The notes below the pieces were generated by a model. That model was not told the DNA's origin. It was given only the letters and a program-made list of their open reading frames with translations, and made no database searches. A stretch of DNA of 64,000 bases from Brevibacillus invocatus (GTDB taxonomy: Bacteria; Bacillota; Bacilli; Brevibacillales; Brevibacillaceae): assembly GCF_003710915.1 (NCBI RefSeq), contig NZ_RHHR01000029.1, forward strand, positions 1-64,000, given 5' to 3'. Positions 53,722-60,851 of this stretch are shown piece after piece (positions within the stretch are counted from its first letter, which is position 1; each line of letters starts with the position of its first letter). The position numbers and the translations under genes were made by a program.

Positions 53722-53756
53722 GAAAAAAAAGAGAGCAGACCAATGTCTACTCTCTT
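53722..53756 (-). terminator. Terminator of ctaCDEF
   Basis: On the - strand AGAGAGTAGAC pairs with GTCTGCTCTCT (one G-T pair, four-base loop) and is followed by eight T. It isolates the oxidase operon from the paa operon. Confidence 0.92.
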
Positions 53757-53776
53757 CCAATACGATTGATTTTGTC

Positions 53777-54094
53777 CTACACCCAAACCCAGAACACGAA
53801 CACGACAATCGCTGCTGCGATGAAAAACAACCCAGCAAAGATACTGATTCGCGCAAACTCATGTCCTTTTTGGTCCATATGCATCCAGACAAAGAGTTGG
53901 AAAAATGCTTGCACAAAAGCGAGAATCACGATAAACGGTACGGTGAATCCAATCGGAACCACTTCAAAGGCTACCGCGATAAAGGCAAGTGCAGTCAGCA
54001 CGAGGGAGCCGATAAAGGCCACCATGTGCCTTTTTACTCCTCCGTGACTTACTTTCGGCTTACGTACTTCTTCGTTATGTGCTCCTGCTCCCAT
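53777..54094 (-). CDS. ctaF: Cytochrome caa3 oxidase subunit IV
   Basis: A 105-residue protein with three membrane helices and the subunit IVB motif QAFFQLFVWMHMDQKGHEF. The start ATG 54094 lies one base after the ctaE stop (TAATATG), with AAAGGTGGG upstream. It stabilises the oxidase complex. Confidence 0.92.
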   Translation of the reverse strand: MGAGAHNEEVRKPKVSHGGVKRHMVAFIGSLVLTALAFIAVAFEVVPIGFTVPFIVILAFVQAFFQLFVWMHMDQKGHEFARISIFAGLFFIAAAIVVFVFWVWV

Positions 54095-54095
54095 A

Positions 54096-54722
54096 TTAAC
54101 CCACCTTTCCACCGATCATACCCATGAGGTATACCACGGTAAAGATGAATACCCAAACTACGTCAATGAAGTGCCAGTAAAGGCAAGCCAGATAGAATTT
54201 TGGAGCTGTAACTACTGTCAGGCCTTTTTTCACGGTTTGCAATTGAACGGATAGAATCCAGCAAATCCCGAATGCTACGTGACCGCCGTGGAAACCAACA
54301 AGCGTATAGAAGGCAGATCCGAAAGCACTGGAACCCATTGTATGTCCCATGCTTGTGTAATGAACAAACTCGTAAATTTCCAAAGCCAGAAACGCAGCGC
54401 CCAAAATAACGGTAATCGTCATCCAGGTTTGCAGTTGTTTCAGGTTTTTCTTGTGCAAAGCCAGAACAGCCATTACACTCGCCATCGAACTGGTCAAGAG
54501 GAGCAAGGTAGCTGCTGCTACGAGTGGCATGTCAAACAATTGCTGCGAAGTTGGTCCGCCATTCGCTTGGTCGCGAAGTGCGATAAAAGTAGCAAACAAG
54601 GAACCGAAAAGGACGGTCTCGCCGCCGAGGAAGAGCCAGAAGCCAAGAATCTTATTCTTGCCTTCAAGGGTGGCTTTTTCCGGTTCGTCAGGCAATACTG
54701 CATGTGCGTGATGTGTAGCCAT
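54096..54722 (-). CDS. ctaE: Cytochrome caa3 oxidase subunit III
   Basis: A 208-residue, five-helix subunit III. GFWLFLGGETVLFGSLFATF and FHGGHVAFGICWI are standard, and WHFIDVVWVFIFTVVYLMG ends the protein. Its ATG overlaps the ctaD stop (TAATG). Confidence 0.95.
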   Translation of the reverse strand: MATHHAHAVLPDEPEKATLEGKNKILGFWLFLGGETVLFGSLFATFIALRDQANGGPTSQQLFDMPLVAAATLLLLTSSMASVMAVLALHKKNLKQLQTWMTITVILGAAFLALEIYEFVHYTSMGHTMGSSAFGSAFYTLVGFHGGHVAFGICWILSVQLQTVKKGLTVVTAPKFYLACLYWHFIDVVWVFIFTVVYLMGMIGGKVG

Positions 54723-56566
54723 TAAGCCTTAACCCCTTTCCCTTCAATTTCTTCCGGTTCGATGTGGTAACCAGGATCATCCTTCAACGAGCGAGCCAGC
54801 ATGCAGCCAAAGTTGACTGCCATACCGAGCCCTACGAGCCAGTAGTTGTGGAACATGAAGCCATAGCCTGCGACAAACAATGCCACAGACATCAAGAATG
54901 GCAAGATAGAAGGCGATGGCATGTGAATAGAACCAAGCGGCTCTGCCGGAGTCATACCCTTGTTGCCAGCCATTTTTTCTACCCACAGTGCATCCAGTCC
55001 GCGAACCAGTGGAGTTTGTGCAAAGTTGTACTCTGGTGGTGGCGATGGAATCGACCATTCCAGTGTGCGTGCATCCCAAGGGTCAGCAGGTGCTTTTTGC
55101 GTGCTTTTTGCAGCTACAAAGCCGTTGACAATGAACAGGATGGTACCAAGCGTCATTCCAATTACACCGATCGAACTAATAAAGTTACCAACTTCCAAAC
55201 CTTGACCAGCCAGGTACGTATAAACGCGGCGTGGCATCCCCATCAGACCCAAGAAGTGCTGCGGGAAGAAGGTCAAGTGGAAACCGATAAAGAACGTCCA
55301 GAAATTCCATTTACCGATGGTTTCGTTCAGCATTTTACCGAACATTTTTGGCCACCAGTAGTAGAGACCTGCGAACAGTCCGAATACCAGACCACCGACG
55401 ATTACGTAGTGGAAGTGAGCGACTACGAAGTAGCTGTCATGGTATTGATAGTCAGCCGGAGGAACGGCAAGCATGATCCCTGTCATCCCACCGATTGTAA
55501 ATGTCGGGATAAACCCTACAGCAAACAGGTTAGCTGTCGTGAAGCGGATTTGTCCACCCCACATGGTCAACAGCCAGTTAAAGATCTTAATACCTGTAGG
55601 TACGGCAATCAACATGGTTGCCAGACCGAACAAGGTGTTTGCAATAGCTCCAAGACCGGTAGTAAACATGTGGTGAGCCCACACCATGAAGCCCAAGAAA
55701 CCGATCAGCGCTGTCGCGAATACCATGGAGCTGTAACCGAACAGACGCTTTCTGGAGAATGTACTCACAACCTCGGAAATGATACCGAAAGCCGGGAGAA
55801 TCAAAATGTATACTTCGGGGTGACCGAAGATCCAGAACAAGTGCTCCCAGATGATAACGTTACCACCAGCATCAGGGTTGAAGAAGTTTCCACCAAACAG
55901 ACGGTCGAACATCAGCAATACCAGACCAACCGTGATCGCAGGGAAAGCGAACAGGATCAAACCGGAAGTGATGAAGGACGCCCATGTAAAGATCGGCATG
56001 CGCATGAAGGTCATACCTGGCGCGCGCATGTTGATAATGGTAACCAAGAAGTTGATACCACCGATCAGAGTACCCAGACCGGCGATCTGCAAACCAAGAA
56101 CGTAGAAGTCTACACCACTACCGCTATATTGGTTCAGCGACAAAGTTGCGTAGGATGTCCAACCGGCATCAGGCGCTCCGCCCATGAACCAGCTGGTGTT
56201 GAGCAATACTCCCCCGAAGAAGAAGAGCCAGAAGCCAAGGGAGTTCAAAAACGGAAACGCTACGTCGCGTGCACCAATTTGCAAGGGCACGACAGCGTTC
56301 ATCAGTGCAAAGATGATCGGCATCGCTGCCAAGAAGATCATCGTGGTGCCGTGCATAGTAATAAGTTCGTTAAAAGTCTTGGCACCGATAACGTTGAGCT
56401 CTGGATAAACGAGCTGCAAACGGATCAGTATTGCCTCTAAACCACCGGCAAGGAAGAAAATCCCACCGGCGATCAAGTACAGAATCCCGATTTTCTTGTG
56501 GTCAACTGTCGTGAGCCAATCCCACAGCCCGGTACGTTTTGGTGCGTGAGAAGCATGTGCAGACAC
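54722..56566 (-). CDS. ctaD: Cytochrome caa3 oxidase subunit I
   Basis: A 614-residue heme-copper oxidase subunit I with at least twelve helices, which reduces O2 to water and pumps protons. The active-site motifs are present: the first heme histidine in ITMHGTTMIF, the CuB His-Tyr pair in FWIFGHPEVYILILPAFG, the HH pair in MVWAHHMFTTG, and the late histidines in SYFVVAHFHYVIVGG. The start is GTG 56566 after AAAAGGAGG. Confidence 0.97.
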   Translation of the reverse strand: MSAHASHAPKRTGLWDWLTTVDHKKIGILYLIAGGIFFLAGGLEAILIRLQLVYPELNVIGAKTFNELITMHGTTMIFLAAMPIIFALMNAVVPLQIGARDVAFPFLNSLGFWLFFFGGVLLNTSWFMGGAPDAGWTSYATLSLNQYSGSGVDFYVLGLQIAGLGTLIGGINFLVTIINMRAPGMTFMRMPIFTWASFITSGLILFAFPAITVGLVLLMFDRLFGGNFFNPDAGGNVIIWEHLFWIFGHPEVYILILPAFGIISEVVSTFSRKRLFGYSSMVFATALIGFLGFMVWAHHMFTTGLGAIANTLFGLATMLIAVPTGIKIFNWLLTMWGGQIRFTTANLFAVGFIPTFTIGGMTGIMLAVPPADYQYHDSYFVVAHFHYVIVGGLVFGLFAGLYYWWPKMFGKMLNETIGKWNFWTFFIGFHLTFFPQHFLGLMGMPRRVYTYLAGQGLEVGNFISSIGVIGMTLGTILFIVNGFVAAKSTQKAPADPWDARTLEWSIPSPPPEYNFAQTPLVRGLDALWVEKMAGNKGMTPAEPLGSIHMPSPSILPFLMSVALFVAGYGFMFHNYWLVGLGMAVNFGCMLARSLKDDPGYHIEPEEIEGKGVKA

Positions 56567-56608
56567 GGTTTTACCTCCTTTTAAGCGTCACTGCCTACGG
56601 CAAGTACA

Positions 56609-57637
56609 TTACTTTTTATCTTCCACACTCAGTGTAGACATGTACTCTACAAGTGCGTTAACTTGCGTTTCATCTAGGTTGAGGTTAGGCATGTTATTAG
56701 CTGGCTTCACCTTTTGAGGGTCTTTCAACCACTCCGCAACGTTTTCAGGTGTGTTTGCCAGAATACCAGCAACACGCTCACGATCTGCAAAGTTGGTCAG
56801 GTTTGGACCCAATTTTCCACCTTTACCTGCAATCGCATGGCAGCCCAAGCAGCTCTTGTTAAAGAGTTCTTCACCTTGTTGTGCAACCTGGGAAGTAGCA
56901 GCTACTGGTTCTGCAGCTTGAACACCCTTCATTTTGGCAGTCCAAGCATCGAAATCAGCTTGTTCCATGACCTCAACTTTGAAGTCCATCAAGGCATGGG
57001 ACGCTCCACAGAGCTCCGCACATTTTCCGTAGAAAATACCGGTTTTGTCTGCTTGCAGCCAGAGTTCGTTCTCTAAGCCCGGGTTGGTATCGATCTTACC
57101 ACCAAGAGCCGGAATCCAGAATGCGTGCTTTACGTCAGCGGCTGTCAAGGTAAACTGAACCTTTTTGCCAACTGGCATAACCAGATCCTGTGCGGTAGCT
57201 ACACCAAGATCAGGGTATTCGAATTCCCACCAGTACTGGTGAGCGGTTACCCTTACTTGAATAGCTTCTTCAGGGGAATACTTTTTGTGCAGTTCAAAAC
57301 CTGTCGTAACAGTTGGAACCGCCATCACAATCAGAAGCAGGAACGGAATGACAGTCCAAAGAATCTCTAACGCATGGTTGCCTTCCACCTGTTTCGGAAT
57401 TCCTTGCTGTCCCGGACGCTTACGATATCGAATAAGTACGTACGTAAAGATCAGCATAACGACAATAAATACGCCGATCATGATAGAAAAGGACAGCTTC
57501 ATCAAATCGAATTGCATAGCTGCAACTGGACCTGAAGGCCTGAGAGCGGAGAGCTCTTCTCTGCCACAACCGGTTAATGCCAGCGACAGCAGACCAAACA
57601 GGAGCAGCTGACGCCAATACTGTTGCCAACCCTTCAT
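56609..57637 (-). CDS. ctaC: Cytochrome caa3 oxidase subunit II with fused cytochrome c
   Basis: A 342-residue lipoprotein. The signal has the lipobox LTGC (Cys24), two helices follow (about 44-68 and 92-112), then the CuA domain with His171, Cys206, Cys210, His214 and Met217 (YGKCAELCGASHALM), and a C-terminal cytochrome c domain with CLGCH (263-267) and a methionine ligand in PANNMPNLN. This fusion defines the caa3 type, which takes electrons from cytochrome c. It heads ctaCDEF. Confidence 0.97.
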   Translation of the reverse strand: MKGWQQYWRQLLLFGLLSLALTGCGREELSALRPSGPVAAMQFDLMKLSFSIMIGVFIVVMLIFTYVLIRYRKRPGQQGIPKQVEGNHALEILWTVIPFLLLIVMAVPTVTTGFELHKKYSPEEAIQVRVTAHQYWWEFEYPDLGVATAQDLVMPVGKKVQFTLTAADVKHAFWIPALGGKIDTNPGLENELWLQADKTGIFYGKCAELCGASHALMDFKVEVMEQADFDAWTAKMKGVQAAEPVAATSQVAQQGEELFNKSCLGCHAIAGKGGKLGPNLTNFADRERVAGILANTPENVAEWLKDPQKVKPANNMPNLNLDETQVNALVEYMSTLSVEDKK

Positions 57638-57973
57638 ACCTATGAACCCCTCTTTCTTCGTGTTGGTAACGTTCTAGCCACGCCTTGCAGCTAGAATGTA
57701 AATGCTCGCTCATTTGTTCGTTTCCGTTGGAAAACTCTACTTTTCACAACTATGATACCCAATAGCGAAAAGTATTAGCAACCATTCCGTGAACAAACAA
57801 AATGAGTAAAAGGGTATCTAACCCTCCTACCCAGCGTAGTACCCATTTAAGTATACATAAATTTGCCTTATTACAAAGTCTATTTGTTATCATTTTGTTA
57901 ACAAATTTATGAACAAATTTGTGAACTTTCTTTTATTCTAGAAGTTATACCAGAAACAAGAAGGAGAAAAGTC
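57638..57973. other. Divergent region between ctaC and the SDR gene
   Basis: This 336-base AT-rich stretch has no gene. It holds a candidate ctaC promoter (57752-57781) and, at 57894-57926, clustered TTTGTTAAC, TTTGTTCAT and TTTGTGAAC elements on both strands, which resemble the ResD recognition sequence TTTGTGAAT. The SDR ribosome site AAGGAG lies at its right end. Confidence 0.5.
57752..57781 (-). promoter_or_regulatory. Possible ctaC promoter
   Basis: On the - strand TTGCTA (57781-57776) and TATCAT (57757-57752) are 18 bases apart. Confidence 0.4.
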
Positions 57974-58816
57974 ATGCACAACAGGCCGATTGCACTAGTT
58001 ACAGGAACTTCAAGCGGTTTCGGTATGCACGCATCTGTCGCTCTCGTCAAGGCGGGGTTTCATGTAATTTCTACCATGCGGGATACCAGCAAGCGCGCTG
58101 AACTTGACAAACTGGCAAGCATGTATCTAGCCAGCGAGCATTTGGAGGTGCTTTCTCTCGACGTCACCAGCCCAGCTGAAATTTCTCGTACTGTCGCATC
58201 CATCCTCAACCGCCACCAAACGATTGATTTACTGCTCAATAATGCCGGACATGCCTGCGGCGGCTACGTAGAGGAGATCACGAGCGAGGAGTGGCGCCAA
58301 CAATTTGAAGTGAATGTCTTCGGCTTGATTGAAGTCACTCGTGCCGTACTCCCTATCATGCGAGAACAAAAGTCAGGCCGGATTATCAATCTGAGCAGCA
58401 TCAGTGGCCGTTTCGGTTTTCCCGGACTTGCTCCCTACTCTGCCTCCAAGCATGCTGTGGAGGGGTTCAGTGAATCACTTCGTTTGGAAATGCTCCCTTT
58501 TGGCATTCACGTCGTGCTGATTGAACCCGGCTCCTACCGCACGTCCATCTGGGAAAAAGGAATCGCCCAAGCACATATTCGATCTGACTCCCCTTACCAG
58601 AAGCAGATGAACCAGATGATGAAAATGGTAGGAAAGATCGCCCGGGACGCCCCTGTTCCTGACGAAGTGATCGCGGCGATTGTTCATGCTGCGACGACGC
58701 CCAAGCCAAGGCTGCGCTACCCCGTCGGCCGCGGCGTTCGACTCACGATGATGGCCAAGCAATGTCTTCCTTGGAAGTGGATCGAGTCGGTCGTGTTGCG
58801 AAAAATGAAGCCTTAG
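57974..58816 (+). CDS. Short-chain dehydrogenase/reductase (classical SDR)
   Basis: A 280-residue oxidoreductase with the cofactor loop TGTSSGFG (near 10-17), LLNNAGH, and the catalytic Ser-Tyr-Lys set in NLSSISGRFG and YSASKHAVEGFSESL. It belongs to the retinol-dehydrogenase-like or 3-oxoacyl reductase-like SDRs; the substrate cannot be told. The ATG follows AAGGAG. It is alone on the + strand. Confidence 0.88.
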   Translation: MHNRPIALVTGTSSGFGMHASVALVKAGFHVISTMRDTSKRAELDKLASMYLASEHLEVLSLDVTSPAEISRTVASILNRHQTIDLLLNNAGHACGGYVEEITSEEWRQQFEVNVFGLIEVTRAVLPIMREQKSGRIINLSSISGRFGFPGLAPYSASKHAVEGFSESLRLEMLPFGIHVVLIEPGSYRTSIWEKGIAQAHIRSDSPYQKQMNQMMKMVGKIARDAPVPDEVIAAIVHAATTPKPRLRYPVGRGVRLTMMAKQCLPWKWIESVVLRKMKP

Positions 58817-59032
58817 TCCCATGTGCGGAATTTTCTGACCAAACAAAGAATTGGGCGAGGAGCCAGCCACGAGCCGAAGCGCTGCTCTTAGTAGTGTATA
58901 CTTTCCGATACTGTAAGAATACCTCTATCGTGGCCCACTCAAGGAGATGCGACCGCGTACTAGAGGTAGGTTCTTCTTGGTCCAGCTATATACATGTAGA
59001 ATATCGCTTGCTGACCTTTCTGTCAAAGCAGC

Positions 59033-59383
59033 CTAGATTTCCTCTGTTCTTCTGCTGTTAATCAGCCACCTGTGCTGTAGATACTCTGCCACTCCGAAAA
59101 AAATCGCGACAAACCCGGCTCCAATCCCTGATATTTGTGCGGTTGGCAGGAAAAACAGACTTCCATAGACGACTAAAAAGCCAATGATAAAATCGGCACC
59201 CGTGGTCATCCACAGCGTACCTGGGTGCAGCATGGCCCGCTCCAGTAAAAATCCGATAACAGCAAGGGCAAACCCTACCCCCACCGACTGGTACAAGGAG
59301 GCAAAATTCACTTCTGGAAACAACGCATCAGCCAAAATCACTACGAGAGGACTAATAATCAGCTTTACGATCAAACCGTCCAT
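59033..59383 (-). CDS. DUF2512 family membrane protein (YndM-like)
   Basis: A 116-residue protein with four hydrophobic helices. The opening MDGLIVKLIISPLVVILADALFPEV and the HPGTLWMTTGADFIIGFLVVY segment match DUF2512, a Bacillus family of unknown role. The start ATG 59383 follows AAGGAG. Confidence 0.82.
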   Translation of the reverse strand: MDGLIVKLIISPLVVILADALFPEVNFASLYQSVGVGFALAVIGFLLERAMLHPGTLWMTTGADFIIGFLVVYGSLFFLPTAQISGIGAGFVAIFFGVAEYLQHRWLINSRRTEEI

Positions 59384-59431
59384 CCTCTTTCTCTCCTTCC
59401 TTTTACGTGGTTTCAGTATGCCCGCTTGCAA

Positions 59432-59469
59432 GAAAAAAAACCTGCGCCGCTATGGTAGGCTGGCACAGG
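59432..59469 (-). terminator. Terminator of the SurA/PrsA-like gene
   Basis: On the - strand CCTGTGCC pairs with GGCGCAGG (one G-T pair) and is followed by eight T. Confidence 0.8.
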
Positions 59470-59507
59470 CTTTACTGATTTCTCGCACGTATGAAGTGAG
59501 CTTGCCG

Positions 59508-60125
59508 TTAAGACTTGTCTGCTTTCAAGGTAGGATCGGCATATTTCACATGATGTTTTTCTTGCAATTCTGTCCACCATTTATCGTAATTCTCCGCCCG
59601 ACTGCTATCTGTGAGAATCATTTTGATCTGGTCCTTTACCTGCTCAAGCGCGGGGGCCGGCGATCCCATCTGGTCCTTGTTCTGATCATAGTAGGCTTGA
59701 ATTTGCTCGTCCGTAATCGGAAAAGCTTGATCCAATAATTTATCGCGCGTCATCAGCACCTGCATTTTTTCAGTCAGCTTCACCTTATCCATTCCCATGC
59801 TGTTCAAGTAATCGAGGAATGCTTCTTCCGAGCCGATCTGTTGCTGCATCGCAGCCAATTCCTTGTCAATCTCTTCTTTGCTAACGGTTATATTTTGCTG
59901 CTTGGCCTCTTGAACAATCAAGGACTGCGCAACCAGCTCATTCATCATTTGCTTTCCGTACAAGCCTTTCATTTCATTGTACAGCTCATATTGGGTAATT
60001 TCGGTATCCCCTGCTTTGGCCAAAACCGGATCGCTCTTTTTGCCCCAGGACTCGTACACCCCAAGGACAACTAAACCCAGCAGCAAGATGGAAACCGACA
60101 GTATCGAAATATCAAACTTCTTCAC
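59508..60125 (-). CDS. Membrane-anchored SurA/PrsA-N-like chaperone without a clear PPIase domain
   Basis: A 205-residue protein. The start is GTG 60125, seven bases after GAGGA. Residues about 5-22 form one membrane anchor, after which KAGDTEITQYELYNEMKGLYG and LVAQSLIVQEAKQQNITVSKEEIDKEL form the SurA-type N-terminal helical domain. A parvulin PPIase domain would need about 90 more residues and a histidine motif such as RHIL, which is missing, and the C-terminal helix closes the fold. It may act as a folding chaperone outside the membrane; catalysis of proline isomerisation is not expected. Confidence 0.78.
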   Translation of the reverse strand: MKKFDISILSVSILLLGLVVLGVYESWGKKSDPVLAKAGDTEITQYELYNEMKGLYGKQMMNELVAQSLIVQEAKQQNITVSKEEIDKELAAMQQQIGSEEAFLDYLNSMGMDKVKLTEKMQVLMTRDKLLDQAFPITDEQIQAYYDQNKDQMGSPAPALEQVKDQIKMILTDSSRAENYDKWWTELQEKHHVKYADPTLKADKS

Positions 60126-60245
60126 GTGGATGTCCTCACTTTCATTTGACTGTCTATAGTATAGCGGATATTTGCGGTAGAAAAATGGAATGGTTGTTAC
60201 ACATCTTTTACACATTTGCATCCGCGTAGCTTTGCATGAAATCGC

Positions 60246-60665
60246 CTACCAGAAAAACTTCGTAAACAAAGAGGCAAGCACGGAGGCGAGAACCGGCCCA
60301 AGGATTGCCCATATTTGCAGAAAGCGTTCCTGCTTTCTCGATTTGTCTTCTTCTATGCTTCGTACAGCCTGATCCTTTTCTCTACTTTCATTGTTCAGCA
60401 ACTTCATGATAATATCTTTATCTTTATCTGTCATGAAGGTCTTCACTTCTGCTTCCGTTTGCAGTTTCGTTATTGCTTGCAGCAACTGTATCCGCGATCC
60501 GTCCATGTTTTCCAAACGCTTCTCTATTCTCTCCAACCATTTCGTCGCAAGTGCCATTTGTCCCTCAAGCTGATCCATTCGGTCTTCAAACTTGTCCAAA
60601 CGTTGATCCATTCTTCTAATCTGATCCATTATCGTTCTTCTCTGCTGTTGCTGGTCTCCTGACAT
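60246..60665 (-). CDS. Coiled-coil protein with C-terminal membrane anchor, unknown role
   Basis: A 139-residue protein of no certain family. Residues about 5-110 are charged and heptad-like (IRRMDQRLDKFEDRMDQLEG), and the end is a hydrophobic tail (WAILGPVLASVLASLFTKFF). The layout recalls phage XhlA hemolysin-like accessory proteins but is longer, and no phage genes are near. The ATG follows GGAGGG by about nine bases. Confidence 0.65.
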   Translation of the reverse strand: MSGDQQQQRRTIMDQIRRMDQRLDKFEDRMDQLEGQMALATKWLERIEKRLENMDGSRIQLLQAITKLQTEAEVKTFMTDKDKDIIMKLLNNESREKDQAVRSIEEDKSRKQERFLQIWAILGPVLASVLASLFTKFFW

Positions 60666-60796
60666 CGCTGGCTGCCCTCCTCCGTCTATTGAATACTACT
60701 TATATATGTAGAAGAGAGCCTCCTTGCTTGTACCAATACCCCGTTCCGGCTTCACATTGAAGAAATCAGGCTTACTTCCATGCTTGATTGCAGAAG

Positions 60797-60833
60797 CAAA
60801 AAGATGGAACCCTTCTTCTACTAGGTTCCATCT
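60797..60833 (-). terminator. Terminator of the von Willebrand A gene
   Basis: On the - strand AGATGGAACC pairs with GGTTCCATCT and is followed by TTTTTG. Confidence 0.85.
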
Positions 60834-60851
60834 AGGAATGTGGAAAAAAGC

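Noticed and set aside
54764-56440. A 558-codon + strand frame opposite ctaD
   Set aside because: It is the shadow of a GC-biased, highly conserved gene on the other strand. The predicted protein is rich in Gln, His and Cys and has no family features.
58762-59061. A 99-codon + strand open frame after the SDR gene
   Set aside because: It starts inside the SDR gene in another frame, ends in the DUF2512 gene, and has no protein-like signals. The stretch 58817-59032 holds only a loose TACCTCTA/TAGAGGTA pairing.
60246-60665. XhlA-type phage hemolysin accessory protein
   Set aside because: The coiled-coil plus tail anchor layout is alike, but the protein is about twice as long and no holin, lysin or other phage gene is nearby.
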